Virus record (IMG/VR): IMGVR_UViG_3300030060_003967
Span: 1 to 25,407 of that record
Strand: one strand, 5' to 3'
From: a virus
DNA length: 25,407 nucleotides
The notes under the pieces are model-generated. The model was given only the letters and a program-made list of their open reading frames with translations. It made no database searches and was not told the origin of the DNA. How positions within the stretch are numbered: the first letter of the stretch is position 1; every line of letters begins with the position of its first letter. Made by a program: the position numbers and the translations under genes. Positions 1-7,127 of the stretch are shown here, in pieces.

Positions 1-1
1 C

Positions 2-544
2 ATGGGCAGTTGGCACGCTGACTACATCGCAGACAACTGCGCACGATGCCCAGAGTGCTGCACCACCCAAGAGCAAGTGCTGCTTGAGCACTACATCGAC
101 CAAGCCGTGAAGCTGGGTGCTACCGAGCAAATGGCTCGAGACCTGCTGTACGTTGAGGTGCTGGCCGGTATCCCTAAACACCTGCGCGGCATGGTGCTAG
201 CCAAGGCGGCGCACGAGTCACGCTTCAACCCTCGCGCCATTGGCGACAATGGCAAGGCGGTAGGGTTGTTGCAGCTGTGGCCATGGGCTAGGCAGTTCAT
301 CCATGACCGCAATGACCCAGTCGCCAGCGCGCATGTATTCCTTGGCAGACTCGTCACCACAGAGCGCACGGTGCATCGCTACTGCCCCAAGGTGCGGGAC
401 AGGTGGAAGCTCGCCTGGATACGCATCAACAGAGGCCCCTTCTGGAGGCGTCCTGACAGGGCAGGAGAGCCCCGGTGCAGTGGGACATCGCCCAAGGGCA
501 TGAAGGTGCTTAAAAGGTGGCGTAGAGACGCGCTCAGCTATTAA
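2..544 (+). CDS. Lytic transglycosylase-like (SLT/lysozyme-fold) protein, possibly 5'-truncated
   Basis: This gene probably encodes a murein-cleaving transglycosylase. The core at about residues 60-110 fits the SLT family: a hydrophobic helix ending in AAHESRFNPRA, with candidate catalytic Glu72, then GDNGKAVGLLQLWPW, equivalent to the conserved G-x-G-L-x-Q motif. A later KLAWIRINRGP segment fits the distal helix. The N-terminal part carries a Cys cluster (CARCPECC, residues 13-20) that I cannot assign. The ATG at position 2 sits on the window edge, so no ribosome site can be seen and the true start may lie further left. It is the only convincing plus-strand gene and converges on the lysis cassette, sharing the bases TTAA with the opposing stop codon. 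It could be a virion-associated muralytic enzyme or a second endolysin; the sequence does not decide between these. The Arg/Lys-rich C-terminus is unusual for the family core. Confidence 0.75.
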   Translation: MGSWHADYIADNCARCPECCTTQEQVLLEHYIDQAVKLGATEQMARDLLYVEVLAGIPKHLRGMVLAKAAHESRFNPRAIGDNGKAVGLLQLWPWARQFIHDRNDPVASAHVFLGRLVTTERTVHRYCPKVRDRWKLAWIRINRGPFWRRPDRAGEPRCSGTSPKGMKVLKRWRRDALSY

Positions 545-876
545 TCAGATAGCTTAGTCACAAGCGTGTCCACCCGCCTGCCCATGTCTTGGATCAGAAT
601 GGCTAGCTCCGCCTGTATCGAATCGCGTTGGTCAGTGACGCGATCGATGTCTTCCTTGCACTCAGACCTAATGCCTTCAATGACCAGGTCGTAGCGCTCA
701 CGCATCTTCTCAATGCGGTCGTCATAAGAGAGGTTTATCTTATCAACCTGCTCTTGGAACGATGCGACAAGCCCATCGAGACGTTTCTGCATCCCGATGT
801 GCTGCCAAATGAGGAAGCCTGCAAGCAGACCAATGCCACCGGCATCAACGAGCTGGGCTAGCAGGTCATCCGTCAC
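541..876 (-). CDS. Small membrane protein with N-terminal TM and coiled coil (holin or i-spanin candidate)
   Basis: The 111-residue product starts with GTG at 876. A single hydrophobic segment at about residues 12-30 (GGIGLLAGFLIW) is followed by a long charged, helical stretch to the C-terminus with heptad-like spacing (KINLSYDDRIEKMRERYD and onward). One N-terminal TM plus a coiled coil is the architecture of BhlA/UviB-type holin-like proteins and also of inner-membrane spanins (Rz). It is the last gene of a lysis-type cluster containing an M15 peptidase and a lipoprotein, which supports a lysis role. The start lies 2 nt after the stop codon of the upstream 80-residue gene and has only a weak ribosome site, so translational coupling is likely. 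Its TAA stop overlaps the TAA of the convergent transglycosylase gene. I am confident that it is a membrane coiled-coil protein and only moderately confident about lysis. Confidence 0.72.
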   Translation of the reverse strand: MTDDLLAQLVDAGGIGLLAGFLIWQHIGMQKRLDGLVASFQEQVDKINLSYDDRIEKMRERYDLVIEGIRSECKEDIDRVTDQRDSIQAELAILIQDMGRRVDTLVTKLSD

Positions 877-878
877 AC

Positions 879-1121
879 TCAGTCGTCCACGATCTCAATA
901 GCCACGCCGTCACCAATCTCCATGGTGCCTACCTCGATGTTGGCATAGTCGGTGCGGAGGGAGCCAAGCACTTGGGCGATCTTATCAACGGGTACATCAG
1001 CTAGCTTTTCAGCCGCCTCATTGAAGCCCTCTTCGCCGGTCAGCTCACCCATGACATTGAGAAAGCCGGGCACAAGCATCGCCCACCCAAGAGCTTCTTT
1101 GTCTGAATCACTTACCGCCAT
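879..1121 (-). CDS. Hypothetical 80-residue protein in the lysis cluster
   Basis: I do not recognise this family. The ATG at 1121 is chosen because a clear AGGAGG lies 9 nt upstream (1131-1136); the reading frame stays open to 1157 but has no better site there. The product is small and acidic, without a clear membrane segment (the GWAMLVPGFLNVMGEL stretch is amphipathic and too short). Its C-terminus is very acidic (GDGVAIEIVDD). The 5' end overlaps the lipoprotein gene by 14 nt and the 3' end lies 2 nt before the next gene, so the three genes appear to be co-translated. The location suggests an accessory lysis or regulatory role, but this is position only. Confidence 0.7.
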   Translation of the reverse strand: MAVSDSDKEALGWAMLVPGFLNVMGELTGEEGFNEAAEKLADVPVDKIAQVLGSLRTDYANIEVGTMEIGDGVAIEIVDD

Positions 1122-1383
1122 CAGCTTTAGCCTCCTGCTTAGGGCATGCCGCCTCAAGAATACTCTTCGGCAGCTTTACCGGCTCGGCAGCCAAGATGCA
1201 CACAACCACAACCTCAGGGTCACCATCGCCGTGCACGGTCATGCAAGTGCCCTTCTCTGCGTCCTTCTTGATAGCCCAGCCACCCTTCTTGAGGGTGTAT
1301 GTGCTACCGCAGCCAGACATTGAGAGCATCAAGACCACGCCGACCATGAACCCGGCCAAACAATCAAAAGCAAACTTCTTCAC
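1108..1383 (-). CDS. Small lipoprotein (possible outer-membrane spanin-like component)
   Basis: The 91-residue product begins with GTG at 1383, directly preceded by GGAGGGAG. The N-terminus is a lipoprotein signal: Lys2-Lys3, a hydrophobic core (LAGFMVGVVLMLSMSG) and a lipobox ending in MSGC with Cys25 as the candidate lipidated residue. The mature part is about 67 residues, has three further Cys and ends in a charged tail (KQEAKADGGK). Within a cluster holding an M15 peptidase and a TM/coiled-coil protein, the simplest reading is a phage lysis lipoprotein such as an o-spanin. However, the mature sequence is not proline-rich like lambda Rz1 and I see no family match. A superinfection-exclusion or entry-related lipoprotein is an alternative. 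It overlaps the next gene by 14 nt. Confidence 0.75.
   Translation of the reverse strand: MKKFAFDCLAGFMVGVVLMLSMSGCGSTYTLKKGGWAIKKDAEKGTCMTVHGDGDPEVVVVCILAAEPVKLPKSILEAACPKQEAKADGGK
1131..1136 (-). promoter_or_regulatory. Ribosome binding site deciding the start of the 80-residue gene
   Basis: The minus-strand sequence AGGAGG lies 9 nt before the ATG at 1121. It sits inside the end of the lipoprotein gene and selects this ATG over the longer frame that begins at 1157. Confidence 0.8.
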
Positions 1384-1384
1384 A

Positions 1385-1392
1385 CTCCCTCC
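1385..1392 (-). promoter_or_regulatory. Strong ribosome binding site for the lipoprotein GTG start
   Basis: The minus-strand GGAGGGAG lies immediately before the GTG at 1383. It supports a GTG start for the lipoprotein gene and is one of the strongest purine-rich sites in the window. Confidence 0.75.
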
Positions 1393-1394
1393 AG

Positions 1395-1414
1395 AGGTGC
1401 GTTGTTAGGTGCGT
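1395..1414. repeat. Tandem 8-bp direct repeat in the intergenic gap before the lysis lipoprotein
   Basis: AGGTGCGT occurs at 1395-1402 and again at 1407-1414, 12 bp apart, in the 48-nt gap between the M15 peptidase and the lipoprotein gene. The spacing would put both copies nearly on one helical face. No convincing -35/-10 promoter is visible beside it. It could be an operator or chance. Confidence 0.4.
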
Positions 1415-1431
1415 CAGACCTTAACAGAATA

Positions 1432-1815
1432 CTACCCGTCCCACCTAGCCTTAGAAAGGCGCACGTCGTAGTGCGTGAAGTTTGAACCAGGGTACACACC
1501 GATGCCACCCTGCGGGATGATGCCCTCAGCAATGAGCTCCTCAAGACACGCTGACACCTCGGCCGGGGTCTTCCCACTGAGCCGGATGTCAGCAGCCTTG
1601 GCTGTTAGGTGTTGAGACTTAGACGCGCCACCGACACGCTTGTTGTATTCCTTGGTGCGGTAAGCGGAGATGATTACGACAGGCGCTCCCATGCGAGCTC
1701 GAAGATGCTCGAGTGCGAGGCATAGCGCAGCCACGTTGCCTTGATATTTAACAGGCACCTGGGTGCCATCCTTGCAGGCGAACTCGCTAAGCTTAAAGTG
1801 TTTGGTGACTTGCAT
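1432..1815 (-). CDS. M15-family peptidase (Peptidase_M15_3-like), probable endolysin
   Basis: This is a zinc-dependent peptidoglycan peptidase of the D-Ala-D-Ala carboxypeptidase/endopeptidase type. The 127-residue protein is a single domain: N-terminal KHFKLSEFACKDG, then SAYRTKEYN (residues 50-58), SQH with candidate zinc ligand His69, AADIR with Asp76, and GGIGVYP followed by THYDVR with His115. This pattern matches M15_3 phage enzymes in order and spacing. The ATG at 1815 is preferred over the longer frame (to 1914) because AAGGAG lies 7 nt upstream and the longer frame would run deep into the preceding gene. No signal peptide is present, so release would depend on a holin. It starts 1 nt after the stop of the giant virion gene. 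A virion-associated peptidase is the alternative; the downstream lipoprotein and TM gene favour lysis. Confidence 0.9.
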   Translation of the reverse strand: MQVTKHFKLSEFACKDGTQVPVKYQGNVAALCLALEHLRARMGAPVVIISAYRTKEYNKRVGGASKSQHLTAKAADIRLSGKTPAEVSACLEELIAEGIIPQGGIGVYPGSNFTHYDVRLSKARWDG

Positions 1816-1816
1816 G

Positions 1817-4800
1817 CTACGGCTCCTTGCTTGGCTGACCTTTCCCGTCAAAGGTTTTTGAGTAGTCCTTAACCGTCTGCTGAGCGGCCTTGTCTTGCTC
1901 TTTGACCATATCAATACGCGCGTCTATCTCATTGTTTAAACGCTTATTGAACTCTTTGTACTCTAGCTTCAGCGACCTCAAAGTCATCCTTGCCGAATCT
2001 ATCATGCGCTGGTTGTTACTGCGTTTAGCCTCCTTTAAACGCAACTCGGCCTTATCAATCTCTCTCTTTGTGATAGACCCGACCATCTCTTTAACGGTTC
2101 TCTTCATCTTCTTTTTCAAAAACTTCTCTGTGACAGAGCCTTCGCCAAGAAACATCTCAAGCCTTGGTAGGTTGAAAAAATGGTCAAGCATTAGGTCTGT
2201 CAGCTGCATCTCCGCGCGCCTGCTGACCTCTGTCTTTGGAGCCGGGGGGCGATATTGAGCTCCAGCAATAAACTCAAGATAATCGATATCTGACTGTATC
2301 TCTCTGAACAAAGAGGCACGCTCTTCGCCGCCCAAGCTATTGTCCATATCGATGTTGTTTAAGAGTTCTTTCCGCTCATTAATAAGCGCCTCAGCTTGGG
2401 CTGATATGCTCTTGCCAAAAACCCTAGGCAAAAAGCTCCTTTGAGAGAACTTGACGGCCTTGGCTACGAAGTCCCATTCACCGGCACCCATGCGGAGGTT
2501 TCTGCCACCGACCTTGTACCCACGACCATCTGTCAACGCTACAAGCAACTCGCCAATGACACTGCTGCCCAAAAGAACCGAGTCCATCAACGCTTTTTCG
2601 CTAAACCCGTAGCCTTTGGTTGTGGGGTTGGCTAACCCCTGCGCAGCTTTAAGCCTTGCACGCTCGCGTGGAGGAAGCTTCTTAACGTCTTCCGGCTTTA
2701 TGTTGAACATCTCCTTTCTTTTCTCTTCGGTAAGGTAAGAGAGTTCAGTCGGGTCAACATACTCAAGCCCTTTTGAGAGCATAGACCGAGCACCCTCCAT
2801 CCATCTGATGGTGTTGCCAAGGTCCTCGATAGGGCTTGAGTTACCTAAAGGCCAAACACTATAGGCACCCTCCTCCCCAGTAGGCTTAACTATAACTGGC
2901 TTCACCTCATCAGGGCTGAACGCTTTAGCCAAACGGAACAAAGAGCTTGTCTCATCGGACTGCGCAGCCTGAGAGCCAACGACGGAATTTATTGTCAGGC
3001 CGTGAGCAACGGCCTCTGCGTTTCGCTTTAGCATCAAAGGCAAGTAGTCGGTCGTGCTCCTTCGAGCAGGACCAGAAAGTATTTCTCCAACGATGCCTTG
3101 GCGCCCAGGCACCATTGTTGTGGCAGCGGTCCACCCGCTCCAAGGCGACTTGGCCAGCGCGTCCCACGCAGGTGTTGACCGGCCAGCAACCTGTATAAGT
3201 GGCATACGATTAAAGTTCACGAAGGTCTGTGCAGCCTCAAACGCAGACGACCTCGTCATCTCTTGCAGCATCTGGGCTCGAGTAAGCTGCTTGCCATCAA
3301 TAACCATGTCAGACATGTTCGGCTTGTTTGTGGCGCGTTTATAAGCACGCTTCTCTACGCCCCGGCTCATAGGCAGAGTCAAGCTCTTGCCTTCAGGCAG
3401 CGTCTGCCACTCGCTCACGTATTTGTTGACGCCTTTCATGGTGGCCCAGCCCTTGAAGACGTTGTCTGGCATGTCAAACAAGCGAGCTAAAGCGTTTAAC
3501 TCAAGACCCTTAGACAGCCCCTTCTTGGCTTTGGTCAAGAAAGAGTCAACGGCTCTTGGGGCTAAAGCCTTTGAGGGCAGCTCAGTTAAAACAAAGCTGC
3601 TGTCAAGTATATCGCCACGGGTAATCGCCCTCATAACCTCTTCAGCACTATATAGTGCGTTAGCGGCCTTGGCTTTTAACTGCGGTATACCCTTGCTCCA
3701 TCGGGCGTAGTCTATGCCCCACTTGATTGCCTCAAGAAAAGCGAGCGGGTTGGCGTACTTTAGCGCAGCAGCTGCCGAGTTAGACAGCCACGCGGCGGCA
3801 TGTGACGAAGGGTTAAGCGCAACGCCTCCCTTTTTTACAATCCGGGCAAGGCCTTCAAAAAACGCATCCACGCCCGTTGGGCTTTGAGCCGATTGGCCAA
3901 GCCACTTCCTGTCTTTGGAGATGTATCTCAGCGATTGAAGGAGATCGGCGCTCATCCAGAGCTTACCTTGTGCCGGTGTTTTGGGGCCACTGGGGCCAAC
4001 CGGGGCAAGCTCATTTAGAGGGATGCGCACGTCTCTTCCGCTGGCCGTCCCTTTACCAACATTAAACCCAAGCACGTCTCTTGCAATCTCAGGAGGCACC
4101 TCCTTCATGTTTTCAAGCCTGCGGCGGAGCAACTGAGGCATCTCTGGGGCTGCATCCAGTAACAACTCAGGCGGGTTACGGATGAGTGGCGGAAGCGTGC
4201 CGTTGTCAAGCAACTCCCCAACCAGGAAGCCAACCTCTTCTCCAGGCGTAGGCAGTGACTTGCCAGCAGCCTTTCCGTCCATTGATGTGCGGATAGCCTC
4301 GTCGGGGTGCAGTTTCGCGAGGGTTTTCTCGGCTGTGCTTTGGTGCGATAGCTTGCGGAAACGGGTGCCAGCGCGACTAAAGTTGGCAATCGTCATGTCT
4401 TTGGACACGTTCTGCCTAAGCGTTTCGTTAACGCCTAGCCTGCGCTCCATAAAATCTACAACCGAAACATTCTTTCGAGCTCCGCTCTGCCAGTGATTAT
4501 ACCCAATGTTAAGGTCGTAGACTGTACTGGGGTCGTCAGCCGCTTTCTCTAGTTGAGCTCGCAGCGACCTCTTATCAACTGGCTGGCGCGTTTCCTTCTC
4601 AAGGAAGGCAGCTAGTTTCCTAGTCGCATCGCCCCTGAGCGCTTCTATTTGTAGATTGTTCGCAATGTTTTCCGCGCGCGCCGCTTGAAACTCTTCATAC
4701 ATAAGGCGCCTAGCGTCTGGCACCCGGTCCCCTATAGTCTCTGCCATGTCCTCAATGATCTGAAAAACGCGCGCATTTACGTCTTTAACCTTCGGGTCTT

Positions 4801-7117
4801 TTTTAACCAACGTATCTACAGAACCGGCAACAGGCCTGGTCTTTCCGTCAGCGCCTAAATCAAACTGGCGTTGAGAAAACTCAAAACCCCGAGCAGCCCT
4901 TGGCGGCTCTAGCCCCGGCTCTATCGCTGGGCGCTCATAAGGCTTGCGGCCAACACGTATCTCTGTGGGTGGAGTAAAGGGTGGAGGGGTTGGTCGCGGC
5001 GGTACAACACTTACACCTGGGCTAAGTTCCGCCTTGCTGGGAGCCCAGGTGTCTCTTAAAGCTATCTCAAACCCAGGCTGGACTGGAGTTGTGTCAACGG
5101 GTGGGGGGTTTCGTCGAGCTTCTATTTGAGCCCTAATGTTTGCGACCTCTGGCAACACTTCAGGCGCGTCTACGACCCTTAGCCCTCCTTCACCTAAACC
5201 TGCATCTGCCGGATCCAAAGGCCTGCGGGTTACCTCCATAGAAGTAGGCCGTGTTGAAGACGGTTGGCGTGAGCGGTTAACCAAGCCAACTATCTCTTCC
5301 GCAGAAACCCCCCTCCTAACTAAAGCCGCGACAAGGTCAGCCATCACAGGATCGCTCTGCATTATATCGACTAACTCCGCAGCGACAGTCGGGCGAGCTT
5401 GACGCTGAGGTGGCCTAAGAGCAAATGTCTCAGCCCCTTCGACGGCTGGACCTAACTTTAAGGGCTCTACAAGGGCACGCCTTAGAGGCTCAACCATCGG
5501 TTTAGGCTCAGGCACATCCCTAAACGTGAACCCCTCAGGCGCTGGACGTACTGCTGGCTCATCAAACGGCGCACGTTCTTCATATGCTGGCCTACCGGCT
5601 CGAGGCCTAGGAGGCGGGTCAAGCCTAGGGCCTAAGGCCTCTGACAACTGAGTCCCAGCCGCCCTCACAGCCGCTTCAGCCTGAGGAGCCTCAACAAGGA
5701 GCTCATTGGCAAGCTTGTTCATGGCAGGGTCTGCCATCTTCGCAGGGTCTACTTTCCACCGCTGGAAAGCGTTAGATAATCTAACAACTTGGTCAACAAG
5801 GGCGCCGACAGAAACGCGGACCTCTGGAATATTTTTATCAAACTCGGACGCAAGCCTATCAACAAACCCGCCTTTCTTTGGGAAGGTTAACTCTGGAACT
5901 TTTTGAGCAGCGTTGTAGACCTTGCTTGCCACGCTTGCAGCAGCAGGAGACATCTTAATGTATCCAGCGCGAGCAAGCGGATAAAGCGTAAAGGCTGTGG
6001 CCACAGGGTATGCGCTTGCGACATTTTCTGGCTCTTTAAACAGGGCCTTAGTAAAGGCAACCATATCATTGCCCATTTGAGGCAAGACCTCTTGGGCCTC
6101 ATCAACTAAAACCTCGTTGATGCCCTCAAGAACACCCTTCGCCTCAGGCCCGGATGCTATCTGCCAATACTCTTTTGGGATGTTGCCGCCTGACATCCAA
6201 TTGAGCATGTCAATAGTAGACTCAACAAACTCAAACGAGTTCTCAGACGCGCGCTCAAGAAACGGAGCCCCCTCGATGCGCCTCACAGCGTCTTTAAGGA
6301 CTTCGTCAGTGGTCTTAACAGTGTCCGCATCTTGCTGTTCAAATAAGCGATCGAGTTCTCGACGACGTTCAGCAGACAAAACAATGCCTCGGCCTATTTG
6401 CATTGGCTCGTCGCTGGACCATTGCTCAGGCGCCAAAACAGACACGCCCTCGAGCGCTTTGTTGCCAATCCACTGAGCAGACTCACCTGCAAACACGCCT
6501 AACCTAGTAGCCATGGCCGCAGCCCTGCCAGCTAGCCGGTCTCCCGCGCCCGACAAAGCAGCTTTTTGATAAACGTCAAGACCTCTTTCAAGGTCTAACT
6601 CAGCCTGAAGCTCAGGCGTTTCGTCAGGCCTCAAAGCGTACTGAGCCATCTCTAGAGGCGCTCGGACCACCCCTGACCCACCGCCCTCTTGCAGCACCGG
6701 GTATGCTTGCTTTGTCCTTATTAAGGCTTGGTCGGGGCGCTGCCTAATCGCCTCAGTTAACGCTGAAGGGAGCCTTTCCACAGGCTGATTGCGCAATGCT
6801 GCTTGACCAGGTGGCGCCTCAAAAGGTCGCTGCACATCCGTCGCATACGGCAGCGGGCGCTGTGGAGGTGGGCGCATTCCGGTTGCTGGCTCAGGTTGAA
6901 AACCAAACACAGCAGGCCGCTCAAACGTCAACGGAGCTCCACGTTGAGGCCCCTCTCCTGGCATTAAGGGCGCAGAGGCAAACTGCTCACCGAGCTCAAC
7001 ATCTTGGCTGGCAGGGTCAAGGGGGTCGACACCAAAGCTCGACATAATCTCAACAAAACGCTCTTTGGTTACGCCTTGCGCAGCCAAACGCTGAGCCATC
7101 TCCCTAACAGTTGCCAC
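1817..7117 (-). CDS. Giant 1766-residue virion protein, probable internal/ejected protein (T7 gp16-like by position)
   Basis: The largest gene here probably encodes an internal virion protein delivered into the cell with the DNA. It starts with GTG at 7117, preceded by AGGTAGG with a 5-nt spacer. Four regions are visible. Residues 1-500 are mostly helical with a hydrophobic patch near 370-390. Residues 500-750 are Pro-rich and contain two degenerate repeats (residues 508-535 and 723-748). Residues 1090-1335 contain KKGGVALNPSSHAAAWLSN and later FVNFNRMPLIQVAGR, resembling the C-terminal modules of large phage polyvalent proteins. Residues 1660-1760 are Lys/Arg/Glu-rich and coiled-coil-like. 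I find no protease, transglycosylase or polymerase motif. It follows genes of 293 and 654 codons, as gp16 follows gp14 and gp15 in T7. The 3' end (about 1840-2500) looks more A+T-rich than the capsid gene. The virion role is inferred; catalytic activity is unknown. Confidence 0.85.
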   Translation of the reverse strand: MATVREMAQRLAAQGVTKERFVEIMSSFGVDPLDPASQDVELGEQFASAPLMPGEGPQRGAPLTFERPAVFGFQPEPATGMRPPPQRPLPYATDVQRPFEAPPGQAALRNQPVERLPSALTEAIRQRPDQALIRTKQAYPVLQEGGGSGVVRAPLEMAQYALRPDETPELQAELDLERGLDVYQKAALSGAGDRLAGRAAAMATRLGVFAGESAQWIGNKALEGVSVLAPEQWSSDEPMQIGRGIVLSAERRRELDRLFEQQDADTVKTTDEVLKDAVRRIEGAPFLERASENSFEFVESTIDMLNWMSGGNIPKEYWQIASGPEAKGVLEGINEVLVDEAQEVLPQMGNDMVAFTKALFKEPENVASAYPVATAFTLYPLARAGYIKMSPAAASVASKVYNAAQKVPELTFPKKGGFVDRLASEFDKNIPEVRVSVGALVDQVVRLSNAFQRWKVDPAKMADPAMNKLANELLVEAPQAEAAVRAAGTQLSEALGPRLDPPPRPRAGRPAYEERAPFDEPAVRPAPEGFTFRDVPEPKPMVEPLRRALVEPLKLGPAVEGAETFALRPPQRQARPTVAAELVDIMQSDPVMADLVAALVRRGVSAEEIVGLVNRSRQPSSTRPTSMEVTRRPLDPADAGLGEGGLRVVDAPEVLPEVANIRAQIEARRNPPPVDTTPVQPGFEIALRDTWAPSKAELSPGVSVVPPRPTPPPFTPPTEIRVGRKPYERPAIEPGLEPPRAARGFEFSQRQFDLGADGKTRPVAGSVDTLVKKDPKVKDVNARVFQIIEDMAETIGDRVPDARRLMYEEFQAARAENIANNLQIEALRGDATRKLAAFLEKETRQPVDKRSLRAQLEKAADDPSTVYDLNIGYNHWQSGARKNVSVVDFMERRLGVNETLRQNVSKDMTIANFSRAGTRFRKLSHQSTAEKTLAKLHPDEAIRTSMDGKAAGKSLPTPGEEVGFLVGELLDNGTLPPLIRNPPELLLDAAPEMPQLLRRRLENMKEVPPEIARDVLGFNVGKGTASGRDVRIPLNELAPVGPSGPKTPAQGKLWMSADLLQSLRYISKDRKWLGQSAQSPTGVDAFFEGLARIVKKGGVALNPSSHAAAWLSNSAAAALKYANPLAFLEAIKWGIDYARWSKGIPQLKAKAANALYSAEEVMRAITRGDILDSSFVLTELPSKALAPRAVDSFLTKAKKGLSKGLELNALARLFDMPDNVFKGWATMKGVNKYVSEWQTLPEGKSLTLPMSRGVEKRAYKRATNKPNMSDMVIDGKQLTRAQMLQEMTRSSAFEAAQTFVNFNRMPLIQVAGRSTPAWDALAKSPWSGWTAATTMVPGRQGIVGEILSGPARRSTTDYLPLMLKRNAEAVAHGLTINSVVGSQAAQSDETSSLFRLAKAFSPDEVKPVIVKPTGEEGAYSVWPLGNSSPIEDLGNTIRWMEGARSMLSKGLEYVDPTELSYLTEEKRKEMFNIKPEDVKKLPPRERARLKAAQGLANPTTKGYGFSEKALMDSVLLGSSVIGELLVALTDGRGYKVGGRNLRMGAGEWDFVAKAVKFSQRSFLPRVFGKSISAQAEALINERKELLNNIDMDNSLGGEERASLFREIQSDIDYLEFIAGAQYRPPAPKTEVSRRAEMQLTDLMLDHFFNLPRLEMFLGEGSVTEKFLKKKMKRTVKEMVGSITKREIDKAELRLKEAKRSNNQRMIDSARMTLRSLKLEYKEFNKRLNNEIDARIDMVKEQDKAAQQTVKDYSKTFDGKGQPSKEP
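1823..1828 (-). promoter_or_regulatory. Ribosome binding site deciding the M15 peptidase start
   Basis: The minus-strand AAGGAG lies 7 nt before the ATG at 1815 and inside the last codons of the giant upstream gene. It supports the short 127-residue M15 product. Confidence 0.8.
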
Positions 7118-7127
7118 GTGGACCTAC

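Noticed and set aside
1816-1914. 33-residue N-terminal extension of the M15 peptidase
   Set aside because: It would overlap the giant upstream gene, has no ribosome site, and the AAGGAG before the internal ATG gives a standard-length M15 domain.
1817-7117. Giant protein as a virion RNA polymerase, as in N4
   Set aside because: I see no polymerase motifs, the protein is about half the N4 enzyme length, and the Pro-rich middle and coiled-coil end do not fit.
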